Shown: positions 47,231-60,037, numbered from the stretch's first letter. The stretch is 64,000 nucleotides of DNA from Endomychus coccineus (GCA_958510875.1 OY294068.1:156338388-156402387), one strand, 5' to 3'. Made by a program: numbers and translations. The notes: a model not told the origin generated them from the sequence alone.

Positions 47231-49410
47231 GGCTTTGAATGACCTCGAAGAGCTCTGCAGCAACGAGTAGATCAAAAATGCCACAAAATAAGTGTGAGGA
47301 TTTTCTAGGTTCCTTGGGGCGGTGATGTGGCCGCCGTGAATCAGAGGGAGGGCACTTCGAACATCTCAATTAACATTTTGCTTTCGCTGTTCTTCATGAA
47401 TACTTTGCTGTTTATTTGTCTGAGCATAGTATAAAAGTCATGTAAGCGCAAAATTTCCGAAACCGTCCTCTTGCAGATCTATATTCATTGAGACTTTTCT
47501 GCATATTTTCGGTCATACTATCCTTCCTCATTCAATGGTCCTGCGATCCTAGTTTCAAAGATAAAATCCTGGTCATTTTAATCAAAATTTGGGGGAAATC
47601 TATCAATTATGCATAACAATAGAGACTATTTTATTTGCTTAATAATGCCACACACCCATAAAATTTCATAGCTCAAAAGCTGAACTATCAAACTTTTGAG
47701 GAGATATCCTAATCTACATTAGTCATATTTTACTTTCTCATGATTCATTTCTTAACAGTTTGATTACCTGATTATGAATTCTTTTGTTTTGAAATTGGCC
47801 TTGTCTATAAACTAAAAACTTTCATCATAATGCGCATTGCGTGCTCCACGCATAGTATTAATAGGGGGCATATACAATCGTTTGATTCCTTCAACCCGTT
47901 CCTACTTTACGTTATAGGTTCGTGTTCCATTATATTATTATTATATTTCGTCGAACCGTGTTTCAAGTTCGTTCAGCTAGCGACAACTTTTTATAAAATA
48001 AAAATAGAAAGAAGAGAACAAATTTCTGATTTTAAATATTCGAACATATTCATGTATTAACGGCGAGTATCTTGATGCAAACTTTGAATATAAATAAGTT
48101 AAAGAAGATGTCGCCTTTGAATATAAAGCGCAAACTTCTGATGTGAAAGTCTGCTTCGCAACAGCGGTCGCCTTCATCGATTTTGAAAGTGTCAAATAAA
48201 TGAGTAGGATATAATTAATTGTTTGCTTTCACTTTATGAGGTATCACGATGATTTGCAATAAAACACTAAACAACTATTTTCCTTTCTTATGATGACATT
48301 ATCAAGTAGTGATAGCATTTCCTGGAAGGAAGCTAAATAAATTCAGTTTCCTTTAACAGATAAGATAACACTACCTATTTTTTAGTTTCATTCGATATTC
48401 TGCAGAAGGTTCGCCTAATACACGCATCGTCTGGGACCTCATACACTTATGTAGGCTCCTTGTGGGCAAAATTTTCAAATGTTTTCTATCATACAGGGTG
48501 TTTAAAAAAAAAATACATATCAAAGTTGAACTTTCTTGAATGGAATACCCGTATTTGAGGTCGAAATTGAATTGTAGAGCTAAAATAAAGGTGATTTGCT
48601 GTTACATGGCTTATACCTATCTGAAATAGATTTTGAGATATTAATAGATTTATAGAATTACAGAATATATTTAAAAAAATTATAAAATATAAGTGATTTA
48701 TGTGACGTATCAAGTGTTATGCCTGGTCACAGAAGTAATGTCTGGAGTTATAAAAAAGAAATACTTATTCGTTAAAAAAGTTATAATGTTGATGTTATCT
48801 TTTATGGACTCGCCCACTACTTATGGTATGGACAGTGCCTCTAGGATGAGATTTCTTGTCTCTGTTCGGTTAATTGTAATTAAACTAAGATATGAACACA
48901 TGTTTTTATAGATGAATTTGACTGACGGAATATAATTGGTCGCTCGATTCAAGTTGAAACATTATTCGAGGATGCCTCAAATAGAATATAGAGTGCTGAA
49001 CTTCATGAGTGACTAATTTAGTAGATTGCGTGCAGATTCTATGCCTGTTGAACTGAATACTTCTACATCCCCTTTGAATAGATGATGAATATACACTTTT
49101 GAATGTTTGATACATATTCACCTTTGAATATGTGATGATTATACTCAATACTTATCTGGCAATGCTCTGCTATATTCGAATATTTTGAATAACAATACTT
49201 TAATATTTTCCTATTCATGTCTCTGCTGCCTCACGGAAAAGTCACCACTGGTAAAATGGGTATTTCAATTGAAATTTTGATTAGTATTAGTCGGGATACC
49301 TGAAAAAATTTAATTCAAGTCTGAGCCTACAAAAAATACTACCATGCTAGAGGAAAATGTATAAAATGGTATTGGAGCCTTGAATCGAAATAGGTTGAGA
49401 GAGAAATAGT
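47231..49410. other. Unassigned DNA of 2.2 kb
   Basis: A solitary CAGGGTGTTTAAAAAA at 48495 looks like a lone transposon end without partner. Short frames show no motif. Confidence 0.35.
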
Positions 49411-49814
49411 CCAGGCAACAAACCGGAAAATTAAAAAAAAGTCATGTAGGTCAGAATCGAAAAGTTTTTGTGAACTTCGATTCGTGGGGTTATCAGGATC
49501 ATCCATAGCACATAAAACCTCACCGATCACCTCCCCATCCCTTGGGGGCCAGAAATGGCCGAAATTTGCCAATTTTCCACCCCCAGAATTGATTCAAGTA
49601 AATCTTACGTCAAAATCGTGATCAGCGACCCAAAAATCCCCTTAGTGTATTTTAAATTCGAAATTACCCTTTTAGGGGCCATTTCTAGCCCAGGGGGCCA
49701 AGGGGGGAAGTGACCTGTGAAGATTTATGTGTTATGAATGATCCACGAATAGGATCTCATAAAAAAATTTCGATTATGACCTACACGTTTTTTTTTATTA
49801 AGGGCATTGCCTGG
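49411..49814. mobile_element. Foldback MITE of about 0.4 kb
   Basis: CCAGGCAA at the left and TTGCCTGG at the right form the ends. Inner blocks GTAGGTCAGAATCGA and TCGATTATGACCTAC are inverted, as are the C-rich and G-rich stretches (CCCTTGGGGGCCAGAAATGG against CCATTTCTAGCCCAGGGGGC). No gene. Confidence 0.68.
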
Positions 49815-50792
49815 ATTAAAATACGGGAAGTATTGAACTGAGGTGGCTTTTTTTCCGTAACATTTTTCATTGATTGTAATACAGTTTAGATGTTATGGTG
49901 TGAAATTTCCTTTCAAATTTTTCAATGACAGGACAGGTCTTTTGAAAAATGCGAATTTGATGATGATTTATAATATGTCCGCAACGCTGTTAGATATTCA
50001 AGTGTGGCACATAGCAAGCAGGTCCATATTCAAAAATCAAAACTTGTCGGCGGCCCTAAGAATATGATACGTTGTACTCATAAGGTTTTGATGCCATTTT
50101 GTGAAGGAGAAAAAGTGCCACTGAAAAAGTTCCTTCGGATTTTCTGTTCCTCAAGCAATTGCAGACAGTGGATGTGAAGGAATCTTCCGAAATATCCTAA
50201 AAATGAACTTTGATCAATAAATCACGTGACTTCCCTCATTATTTCAGTCAAACAGCTTTCGGACTGCGGGTCGAATGTATATGATTGTAGAAAATATAAT
50301 TGAAAATATTTTGAAAAATTCTGATGAAAGACGTTATACTGTACTCTAAGTTACATTTAAATTTTGATTAAGTGCTTTATATGATGTATTTCACTACTCT
50401 ATGTTATATACTGACACCTGCTAACAGGTTGACTCCCGAAATTATCGTATGATATAACCTTGCTGTCACATGAACTGTCAAAATTTTTGAGTAATGACAT
50501 AAAATAGACTGTGACGTCACAACGATGACGCTACCAGAGTCTTAAAATGAGAATATCTGACACTTTAGCAGGTTGAATATATGCTTGTGATATATTTATA
50601 AATAGGAAACGTGATTACCATTATGCTTCAATAAAATACTATAATTCCATTCAAAAATACTACTTGAAACGAAGCTACTGCACTCAATAACAAAATGGTT
50701 CCTATTTTCACTCCGATCTGCAAAATTACAAATACATGCGACCAATAAGAATGGCGCAATCGTCCATAACGTTTTTACGCTCATACGAACGT
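49815..50792. other. Unassigned DNA
   Basis: No signal found. Confidence 0.35.
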
Positions 50793-52281
50793 ATGTACAG
50801 ACGAGCTAAAAAAAACTAACCTATATGTTAAGAGCTCGATTTTTGTGAGAAAGTGAATATTTTAAATGGTTTTCAATTTTGTGCATTTATGACTCATCTC
50901 CGTAACTTATTTATTTATGAATATTTTTTGTATCTCAAGTTTTATCTTAAAAAAATTGTTTTGAATATATGACATGAGCTTTTATTTTTTCTTATAGACC
51001 ATCCTATATGTTTTTTTGGATATTCGTTTTTGAAATAAATTTCTCTTTCCAAATATGTATCATAATTGCTACTTTTGTCTTTAAACTTTTATTTCATTGT
51101 TGTTTTTAAAATACTGTAGACGATATTTGTAAATCTAAACTCAATCTAGCGTGTCATGCTTGAGAAATAATACCTTCGCAACTACTGTTAAACAATTATC
51201 ATTTTTTATTCAAATGAAGTGTGATTTTGAGTTCGCTTGTTTGAAACGACTTTTGAAGTTATAAGAAGATTTCTCTCTTTATTTAATATGTATAAAAAAT
51301 ACGAAAAGTTTGACATGTTGGAACGTTATTCGGAATTAAATGGAGATGCTCATGCCACCAGCAATATTTAGTTCGACCGATACCCTCGAATGAGACAACT
51401 CGTTCGAAATATGCTTCCTGAATTACGGCAAAACCTACTTACCTACGGTTCGTTTAAAAAACCAAGACCAAGAATATATCAAGCCAGAAATAGAGAATGA
51501 GAATTAGAACAAGTCCAATCTTTCTCTACGTAAAATGCAGTTAGATACAGATAATCCAAGTGTTCTGCGAATTCTAAAAAAAAAATTTAAACCGTATAAA
51601 GTAAGAAAAGTTCAAAAGTTGCTACCAAATAACCAACAATTTAGGATCGATTTTTGCCAATGGTATTTGAGAAAATGTGCTGGAAACCAAAACTTTGCGC
51701 GGAACATCATATGGACTAATGCAGCGTGCATTAGCAGCACTGATATTTTTAGTAGATATAATTCTCACAATTGGACTTTGGAGAATTCACATACTACGGG
51801 GGAAACACAAAATTAAGCCGATATAGTTTTAATGTTTGTGTTTGTGTTAGAGGAAGGTTTATCGGTCCCTATATCTTTGAAGGTAGCCTTACAGCAGCGC
51901 GATATCTGAAATATTACGGGAATTTATTGAACCACTTATGGATGATTTGCCATTGCTGCAAATTGAAAATGTATACTTTTAACAAGACGGGGCACATGTC
52001 ATAACGCACATATTATAACGACGTATTTGAACCAACAATTTGGGGATAACCGGAGATTTGTTCATTGGCCGGCAAGGTGCCCGATCTTATGCCTCTAGAG
52101 AAAAATGATGTGCCTCACATATAAACGCCATCCTGATTCGCGAGAAGCGTTGGAAGCAGCAGTGCGACATGCTTCTGAATCAATATTTGCGGTAGAATTA
52201 ATTACTGATGTTAATCATGTCAGGGAGCGAAATCGTTTATGCTTCGACTTGACTGGTGCTCAATTTGAGAACATGTTGTAA
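50793..52281 (+). mobile_element. ITm element, family B copy 2, decayed
   Basis: The left arm starts inside the inverted repeat (CTAACCTATATGTTAAGAGC) and includes the segment missing from the left arm of copy 1 (around 50985-51060). The transposase follows. The right inverted repeat is absent, so the element is truncated on both ends. Confidence 0.78.
51288..52281 (+). pseudogene. DDE transposase relic, ITm family B copy 2
   Basis: Aligned by eye with 19722-20762 from ATG to stop, but with many stops and indels: TAG at the position of the Tyr in NIYFDRYP, and frame losses near 51500, 51820 and 51980. The first acid is changed (IIWTNAAC instead of IIWTDEAC). It is clearly older than copy 1. 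Confidence 0.8.
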
Positions 52282-52554
52282 ATAATATAAATAACGCCAA
52301 AAGGCCACTTATTCCTTCTTATTACAGATGTTGAGTTTAAGAGACCGGTATATCCAGTTGTAATAAGTTCGATAAACATTAGACGAACATGGGACCAAGA
52401 TTAACGCGCCTGTCGTCAGCGGTAACTAGACAATACCTTCGATTTATTCATTTCACTTGAAGCGGTTGTGGTAAACCTAATAATTTTTTTAACATATCAA
52501 TAATCAATGTAAGTGCGCATTCATATAGCAATTAAAAAACTCAAGCTATATGTT

Positions 52555-52712
52555 ATGACCATATAAAGCTTTATTCGTGTAGTACGTTCAAAACTAATTG
52601 AGAACCACTGAGCAGGCGCAGTAGTGATTTCTTTGGCTTTAAACTACTGCGCTTGCTCACAGGTTCCTGATATTAAGTTCAGAACTAACACCGCATATGA
52701 AGCTATTGTTCG
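52555..52712. mobile_element. Short foldback MITE
   Basis: TGAGCAGGCGCAGTAGT is mirrored by ACTACTGCGCTTGCTCA, and the outer flanks (AAAGCTTTATTCG and its diverged inverse) also pair. About 158 bp, non-coding. Confidence 0.65.
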
Positions 52713-54490
52713 ATAATGATGCAATTCTCATCGAAATTTCAGTCCATAATATTCATATTGCATTGAGTAATTGGTATGGGAAGGAAAATTACATCATTAC
52801 AGCGAATCGAAACGGTTGGGGAACGATGAGTACTCTATATATGAGGGGAGAAAACAATCCATAGGTGCACAATGTCACTTCAACTCTCCGAATGAAGAAC
52901 TTCTTATATTCTAGTTCACTCTTAACACATGCTTAATGTTGTTTGTGAGCTTTCTGTAGTGTTTCATATTATTATAAGATCACCCACACTTTGCATACTA
53001 GCACATTTTATTTAACTGCTCAAAGGGATAAGGGATCACATGAGTATTCCATCGTATCTTTCGGGATATATTCCGCTTCTTTGGGAAACCATTATGCCAA
53101 CCAATAAATGAGACAACCTTGTGGTACGCTGAAACGTTTCTTGTGGTCCCTATTTCGTTGAACACTCTATTAATCTAATCTGACGTTGTAAAATAAATTA
53201 CTAAAATAAAATTTTAATGTTTTATTAGTTATCATATTAGATGGGACAGGTGATTTAAACTTTATTTTGTTTCGATTAATTCAACTTTATCTTCCGTAGA
53301 TTTTTGACTATTTGATCTTCATCTTTGTACATATAACTTCTGCCTTTATAACTGAATTATGTTTCTATATGCTTTTGGTAGATATATTTATTAAACGCTA
53401 ATGGTAACTAAACAATCATTATAAACATAAAGCTTGGTTGGTTGCATGATGTTTTTGAATAACGTTGAGCAAGACTGTAAAATGTAATGTGTAGAACAAG
53501 AGCATGAGGGCACAGCTTCTGTAGTTTTCCGTTTCTACTTGTTTCTCACTCAACTCATAATTTACGGAAATCATGAAATATATTCTGTATTTATTGCTTC
53601 ATTTACTCTCATAATAATTTCCAACATTTGATATATGAAAAAATGTTTCTGAATAACTCAATTATCATATAAACAGTTTTGGATTATTCATGTATATAAA
53701 TGTTTTAATAATGATAACTAATGTAAAATTAATTTATAACAGAATAAAATGATAGTGAAATGAATATTGATTCAATCACTTACAACCAGTGATTATTTAA
53801 ATGCAATCGAATTAGGAGAAAGCAAATTGGACGCCAAGAATTTGAAAATGACGTGAATCAAGAACCGTTTTGCAGGACAAATTGACAGAAAGCTGGTATA
53901 CATATTTTATTTGTGTAGAACCGGATTTATTATTTATTATTCGAATAAATGAAGCCATAAATCATGATCTTTACTGAGAATTTAATTCATATACAAACAT
54001 AAATCATAACAAGTTTTTCTACAAACAGATGTTGTAAGCTCAACTTGAAATCCCTCCAATTATTTCAAAGCTATGCGCTGAATTTCATATTCAGGTTATA
54101 CATTATTCAGCGTTAAATTATACGTGATGTTATTGAAGGATAATTTCTGCATCGGATAAATGTTTTAGTACAATTTTCCGTCAATCGTGTACTTACCTTC
54201 ATTCTGTTGATAATTTTTGATTTACGTGAAATTCTTTTATCGTATTCATAATATACGTTAGATGTTCAACAAGTGGTTGATGTATTTCTATCTCAACATT
54301 GAATTTCGTTATTCAGGGCCCCAACAGATTTCAATTCTGTATGGCGAATTGAATTCAATTTGTTTGTTACATGTTTTAACCTAAACATTTAGATGCCAAG
54401 TTTTGTAAGAAATGACACTAGATGTGAACGTATATGTTTCTGTTCAAGATATATAAACCAGGAACTTTGACATTCAGGTGTTTTATCAGA
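52713..54490. other. Unassigned AT-rich DNA of 1.8 kb
   Basis: No gene, RNA or repeat that I can support. Confidence 0.35.
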
Positions 54491-55640
54491 CTAAAAAGGT
54501 ATTAACGAAACATGAATCGAGGAGTGGGGCAATATCTGCTTACAAAAATGAAATGTGAATGTCGAAAACTGTCTATTAGCTAACAGGAATGAAGATATAA
54601 TTTTTATATTTTGACTACATGAGAAAAAAACTAAGTTCGTAGAATATCTTGAGCTAGTGGTGCATTGTTGAGCAAGGAGGTAGGCATTGGAATTTTTCAT
54701 AGTTTGGAGGTTATATACATCAGGAAAGACTTCACTAGGCAAAGATTTTCACAATTTCTCCGTTGGATAGTAAGAAGCCTGGCAAACGAAAGGTTGAATA
54801 GTCTGAACTCGTCTAGTTCACCTAACCTGTAATAACTGGAGGCGATGGAAACCAGCCATGAAAATATCTATAGAGAAGGGAGAGATTGCCCACTTTTCTA
54901 CGACGTTCTAGAGAGGTGAATCGATGCGTAAGTGTGACATCACCAACGAAACAAATAGTTGCTCTTCTTTCAATAGAGTCTAATCTAAGAGATTCAGTGT
55001 ATCTTTGATCAGTACTCCAGGACAGGTGGAATCTGTGCTTTGTAGATCATGAGGAGTTGCTGGGGTATAAACTAGCTCTTGGCAAGTAATATAAAATAGT
55101 TTCTATGGAGCAGTTTTCGCAATGGACCTCACATGATCTTCCCATGAGATGGTGCTATTGTTGATGATACCGAGCACAGATTTCTACTAGATTATCGGAT
55201 CACCATTTCAAAATTCTTCTCATGTCTCCATTTATTGCATCAACTTGTCTCTGTCTTACAGCTCTGGCTTTATTGAATGATATAGTGGCTCTGGAGGAGA
55301 AAGTGGTATGAAGGGTACCATCATCCACAAAGCTGGGAAGGGGACAGGAGGTCACTTGAAACGGATAGTTGATATGGATCAGAAACAGAGTTGGTACCAA
55401 GACAGATCCCTGTGGAACACCAACCCTTGAATCCGAGGAGACCATCCAACACATGAGGGATCTACTGAGAGAAAACTTGAAAGTACACGGCATAGCTAGC
55501 CCTATGACAGAAGTTTCCCAAGAAAATATTGACTTAGTCAAATGCTTTGGAGGCATTCAACGAAACAGCTGAGGTTTTCTAGGGATGCCTGCGATACATC
55601 TCTTACATTGGCGAGCAGGTCTCCTGATGATCTCTGATCA
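54491..55640 (-). pseudogene. Non-LTR retrotransposon fragment
   Basis: The frame 55556-55200 carries VPQGSVLVPTLFLIHINYP and PSFVDDGTLH, so the FVDD pair is present, in the same family as 43607-45226. The post-palm region continues to about 54700. Several frame changes make it dead. The order and spacing match the copy at 40788-41340. Confidence 0.75.
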
Positions 55641-56045
55641 CACGATTTATAGTCTACTTTTGTGTATAGGAGTAGGCAGGGGCTTACTTGGGGCGGCCAG
55701 ACAGAGAGCCTTATCAGATGTAGGCAACCAGTGATACACTCGTGCATGCGCTGTATGCCCAGACAGGTATCGGTAAGTACTGACCCTGTATTACCGGCCT
55801 GGGTAGACGGTTAGGGTGTGGTCTCTGACCGCTAGGGGCCCTTCTGCTATGGTTGTATGATGGAGACCGAGTAGTGGTAATCAGCCTGTATATACAAGAT
55901 CGTTCAAGGTAGACAGCAAGCAATATGTGAGGTTAGGGAGAACTTCAATGTAAAGCAGCATCAAAATATTTTTCTACACACGGGAATCGAACCCGAGAAA
56001 TGAAATCCAAAGCCGGTTCCTTAACCGCTCAGCTATGGAGGAATT
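55641..56045 (-). mobile_element. tRNA-derived SINE or tRNA-like relic
   Basis: On the minus strand, TAGCTGAGCGGTTAAGG (box A-like) is followed by GGGTTCGATTCCC (a perfect box B and T arm) within about 50 bases, at 56036-55980. The acceptor and anticodon stems do not close well, so I do not call a functional tRNA. The GC-richer stretch down to 55641 could be the SINE body. No second copy is visible to confirm its length. Confidence 0.5.
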
Positions 56046-56409
56046 GAGAACAAGCGATTTTAATGTTGTAGATATAACCGCAGGGTATCCGGTCTGAGTG
56101 CGAGTATATTGCAGTCTATATGATGCAGGTAATTGTTTTACATAACGTTAGTCATGCAGGTATGTCATGAAGCGAGGTATGGAATGTGAGGCTTCATAGT
56201 CCTAGGGTTTTGAAATAGTGTTGTTTGTACATGTCGTCGGTCACGTGATTTTTGAAAGAGACCGGGCATTCATCGGAGGTATCATGGGAGGGCTGCTGTT
56301 CCTTGAATGCATAGATGGAATGTTATATATAGTATAGAAATGATATCTTCTGCATCTCTCTCAAACGCGATGTTTATAAGGAAATTACTTTCAAAAACGT
56401 TTATTCAAG

Positions 56410-56498
56410 CTGTCTGTACCTTACTTGATTGCTATATTACAAAATGCGATTTCAATCATCTTAAACATATATGGAAATTATTTTTTAGTATACAAAAT
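56410..56498 (+). repeat. Direct repeat, copy 1
   Basis: CTGTCTGTAC, GCTATATTACAAAAT and AATCATCTTAAACATATA occur in this order and recur at 57381-57472. Between them the two copies differ at several bases. Confidence 0.7.
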
Positions 56499-57380
56499 GG
56501 AGTTGGGGGACTTCAATGGGGTATGGAATGTGGGGTTATACAGATTGTTTATGTATGACGTTAGTCATGTGAATTTGAATGAAGCTGGCGCGATCTCCAA
56601 CGAGACAGGTGTGTATGTGAGGTTATACAGAGTGTGCAGGTATAATGATGTCTATCACGCAGGTCTTCAGCGAGGTATCTACCTTGCAGGATTCTTCAAC
56701 GAAATGTGGGGTTGTTTGTACATGCCGTTAGTCGCAGGGTTTTGTATGAGTTATAACATCTAACATGCGATATTTTACAAAAATGCTGCTTCTCATAATA
56801 GCGATATTATGAAGCGTTTGCAGAAATAACTATTAAATCATCTAAGGACTTTTTACTTGATTAGAACTAGCGAGTACAAAATTCGTTATAATATTATAAG
56901 TATGTATCATTAGCTTACTTGTGCGATAAGGTCGTGCTAAATCATGTCCAACAGCAATGTATTCAACTTGGAATTATCGTAATGATGCGCGCGATCCTTC
57001 AATGTTAAAGTAGTTTCATAAGTTATCCGAAAGTAATATGAATATATATAAAATGTTTTTCCAAAATTAGTTCCGAAGTAAACATAATTCGCTATAATAT
57101 TCATTCATGTATGTTTCATAAATTATCCGATATAAATCAAATAAGTTTATGTCGCAGGTTGAACAATATTCACTATCATATTTTGCGGTAGAGATAAGAA
57201 AGATACGCCGATCACCTTCAAACGCGATGAGAATACTTTATTTTAAATCACACATATAGTATGTATATATTCGAATCATATTGATTGTAAATTGCATAAT
57301 ATGATCCGAAATCTAGCTGCTGCTGGGTGTAGCCCAATACCTATACAGAATCTAGACGAAGCGGTGTTACGCATCACGAA

Positions 57381-57472
57381 CTGTCTGTACAGCTCGACTG
57401 CTATATAACAAAATACATTTTTTAATCATCTTAAACATATAGATGTGCTAATATAATTTTTTCGGTATGCAA
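57381..57472 (+). repeat. Direct repeat, copy 2
   Basis: Second copy of 56410-56498, 971 bp downstream. In both places a block with TCAAACGCGATG lies upstream. Confidence 0.7.
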
Positions 57473-57654
57473 AAATATACTAATAAAACATTTTTCATCG
57501 ACACACACATTTCTTCATAGGATAGTTAGCTTTTTATAAAATTCAATCAATTTCAATGGGAAACATATATGCGAGGGAGTTTTATAGAGATCGAACTCAT
57601 TTCCCCAACCACCCCGAGAGGTAGAACTATGATGAGGAATAGATGTGGATATTG

Positions 57655-57834
57655 ATCATATGAATATCTTCATAAGCGCTAATCTATATGACATGCTTCA
57701 TAAAAGTCTGAATATTGAGTAGAGCTATAGTATCTTTCTTCATAAGCGATCATTATCAACATTCAGACACTTGTTTAGCACGTGATTCAACAGCCTGGCA
57801 TCATCGTTCACGAACTATGATGGGCTGATGAGGA
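57655..57834 (+). repeat. 180-bp direct repeat, copy 1
   Basis: From ATCATATGAATATCTTCATA to GATGAGGA the stretch recurs at 57976-58161, including GTTTAGCACGTGATTCAAC. It is non-coding and lies between the SINE/LINE debris and the viral cassette. Confidence 0.88.
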
Positions 57835-57975
57835 ATAAAATACCAATAATAATTATATAAATATCTCCATTAGCAATCTGTACTATTTTCCTTCACCAGC
57901 ACGACTTTTACAAACTCCATACGTTCGCGTAAAAGATTATAATGATAAACACATTTTTGTTCACGGGTTTACATA

Positions 57976-58161
57976 ATCATATGAATATCTTCATAAGCGC
58001 TAATCTATATGACATTCAAACACATGCTTCATAAAAGTCTGAACATTGAGTAGAGCTATAGTATCTTCATAAGCGATCTTTATCAACATTCAGACACTTG
58101 TTTAGCACGTGATTCAACAGCCTGGCATCATCGTTCACGAACTATGATGGTTCGATGAGGA
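57976..58161 (+). repeat. 180-bp direct repeat, copy 2
   Basis: Near-identical copy of 57655-57834 with small indels (for example CATTCAAACA inserted at 58013). The spacing of 321 bp suggests a tandem duplication of a unit of about 320 bp. Confidence 0.88.
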
Positions 58162-58358
58162 CTCAGACATTGAACAGATGAATCTTTGAGGTTAAATATC
58201 TGCTGTAGAAATTACCCCACTTTTATTACCTTTTTTATTTGAGAATATCGATATTTCCCATGTAACTAACCTAAAGCTATTTTGTATGCAACATTGTTAT
58301 CATTTGCGAGCCTACGAGGGCCTGTGTGTGTTGGTCGGGGCTAATTGAATATGTTTGA

Positions 58359-58532
58359 CTATTATTACCTGTAGAGACTCATTTGAGATTCTTCAAGTTT
58401 GAGATTGATAACCCACATGAAGAAAGAAGATTCAACGAATTGATATCAATGAATATTCGTTATTCTGAATGTGACAACTTTATCAGCTTCAACACTCGAG
58501 ATAAGAGAGAATATTTACCGCAAACTGTCTTA
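58359..58532 (+). other. Unidentified open frame or exon fragment
   Basis: The plus strand is open for 57 codons, ending in TAA at 58530-58532, with a translation of ordinary composition (for example FEIDNPHEERRFNELISMN). A possible splice acceptor (TTACCTGTAG) ends at 58374. It could be the last exon of a host gene or a fragment of a convergent viral gene. I do not recognise it. Confidence 0.3.
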
Positions 58533-58778
58533 TAACCACTAGGTACTACATATTATAATAATTGAAAAGATAACATAATAATCTGAATCACTTTTATATT
58601 TATTAATTAGATGGTTGCATAAATTTTTGTTTCTAGACCTAAAGCGATATTTAAAATTTAGATTACAATCCTGATGGGTTGATCCAAGGGACTGTACTTT
58701 ACCAAACGGCTCGTTCATTATTGTGATGTCTTGCGGGAAAGTGAGAGAAATAAAATACCAAAAATAATAATAATAACA

Positions 58779-58784
58779 TTTATT
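58779..58784 (-). terminator. Poly(A) signal downstream of the major capsid gene
   Basis: AATAAA on the minus strand (TTTATT on the plus strand), about 50 bp after the capsid stop codon, in an AT-rich stretch. Suitable as the 3-prime processing signal of the last gene in the cassette. Confidence 0.5.
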
Positions 58785-58834
58785 TAGAAAAATACATTTA
58801 GAATTAAAATAATAACATTATGATTCATGGCTCT

Positions 58835-60037
58835 TCACACTAAACTCCGAACTGATCCTGTAATTGGAGAATACTCCATTATACGATCGTTAATGATGAT
58901 GCAATAAGCCCTGGTGTTTTTGGGGAAATTCAGGAAACTTTCCATCTCTAGTTTGACGTCAACTGTTGATGACTTTATAGCATCGTTTTGTTTTGAACAG
59001 TCAATCACAAAAATTGCTCTATTCTTGAATGTTATATAATCCAACATGGGTTCGCTTATTATTTTATTTGAAAATGATTTCTGGAAATCATAGTACATCT
59101 GGTATGCTTCCACGTATTGCTGGTCGGTGAAATTCAATTTCATTGCTTCATATGGATAACACTCTGAATTCAAGTATAATTTTACATTTAGCAAGTTTAT
59201 ATTATCGAAATATGCACTGTGCTTAACAGGATTATTTTTTCGATCAGTTTGGAAAGCTAAAATCACATATCTGGGACGTTCCAAATTCATTGAAGTTTTA
59301 ACAGCCCAAATGTCACGAGTGCTCTCCTTCATCAACGGATTTTCATGCAGATCCCAGCTGCGAAATGGAATCAAAATAGGCTTCTCAGCACTCAAATTCT
59401 CCAACATTTGAAATTTAACCTGATCACTTGGAAACACATGTCGCACTTTTAATGCTATCGTCTTCACATTTATTTTAGCCCTCTTCGTACCTGTGCTATT
59501 GGTATAGCAATCGTTATCGGTTCGAGACCTTATCAAGCGCAGCTTATGTTTTCCACTCAAGACTTTGTTATAGTCAATGAATAGGCCTAGTAGAAAATTC
59601 AACGGTATCCATAAATTGATTTTATTATTGTAGACTGAACTCAATGCATCCTTAAATGACCATCCAGAAATAGCTAGAGGTATAGATTCATGTTTGGCAT
59701 ATGTTAGATAAGCTCTGATGGTGCTGACAATACCAGGATCACGTACTTTGTCTATCTCTTTTCCATTCAATTCATAACTAATATATTCGAAGAGAAACGC
59801 TCCGAAATTATTCGTTAGTTTACATTCACCATCACCACTTGCTTCTGGCTGGAATTCTGCCTCGATGAATAAAGCAGACGATGCCAAATCTACCAACACA
59901 TCTTGTTGATTGATTAATATCTCAATTTCATCGCTGTTGCCAAAAGATGTTGTGTGTGGATAGTAGGTATGAGTTTCTTCCCGGATGATGTCTTCAATGA
60001 AGTTTGGCTCGTTGAATATTTGAAGTTTTTCCGACAT
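58835..60037 (-). CDS. Double jelly-roll major capsid protein of an endogenous DJR virus
   Basis: 400 codons from the ATG at 60037 to TGA at 58835. An extension to 60046 would need a TTG start, so I use the first ATG. The protein fits the DJR-like domain family seen in insect genomes: a first beta-rich domain (about residues 25-215, with YELNGKEID at 88-96 and WIPLNFLLGL at 143-152) and a second (about 225-400, with PFRSWDLHE at 224-232, LNSECYPY at 289-296, FVIDCSKQND at 343-352 and IMEYSPITG at 386-394). Trimers of such proteins form the pseudo-hexameric capsomers of icosahedral dsDNA viruses. There is no stop or frameshift, so the gene is recent, selected or both. The family assignment is from recognition by eye; no search was made. 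Confidence 0.82.
   Translation of the reverse strand: MSEKLQIFNEPNFIEDIIREETHTYYPHTTSFGNSDEIEILINQQDVLVDLASSALFIEAEFQPEASGDGECKLTNNFGAFLFEYISYELNGKEIDKVRDPGIVSTIRAYLTYAKHESIPLAISGWSFKDALSSVYNNKINLWIPLNFLLGLFIDYNKVLSGKHKLRLIRSRTDNDCYTNSTGTKRAKINVKTIALKVRHVFPSDQVKFQMLENLSAEKPILIPFRSWDLHENPLMKESTRDIWAVKTSMNLERPRYVILAFQTDRKNNPVKHSAYFDNINLLNVKLYLNSECYPYEAMKLNFTDQQYVEAYQMYYDFQKSFSNKIISEPMLDYITFKNRAIFVIDCSKQNDAIKSSTVDVKLEMESFLNFPKNTRAYCIIINDRIMEYSPITGSVRSLV

Larger units (their letters stand above)
56046..57654 (+). repeat. Region of degenerate direct repeats
   Basis: Pieces such as GTTAGTCATG, GTATGGAATGTG(A/G)GG and GTTGTTTGTACATG recur at about 56130-56250 and 56510-56730, and AATTCG(T/C)TATAATATT recurs at 56880 and 57090. 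The 112-codon frame at 56425-56763 is a by-product of these repeats. The function is unknown. Confidence 0.45.

Noticed and set aside
55970..56045. Functional tRNA gene
   Set aside because: Box A and B are good, but the acceptor and anticodon arms do not pair and no clear anticodon can be assigned, so a SINE head is more likely.
56307..56763. Possible 83- and 112-codon proteins
   Set aside because: Their sequence follows the degenerate DNA repeats and has no family motif.
57560..57640. tRNA-like pattern on the minus strand (GAGTTCGATCTC resembling box B)
   Set aside because: Box A is poor and neither acceptor nor anticodon stem closes; probably chance or a very old SINE.
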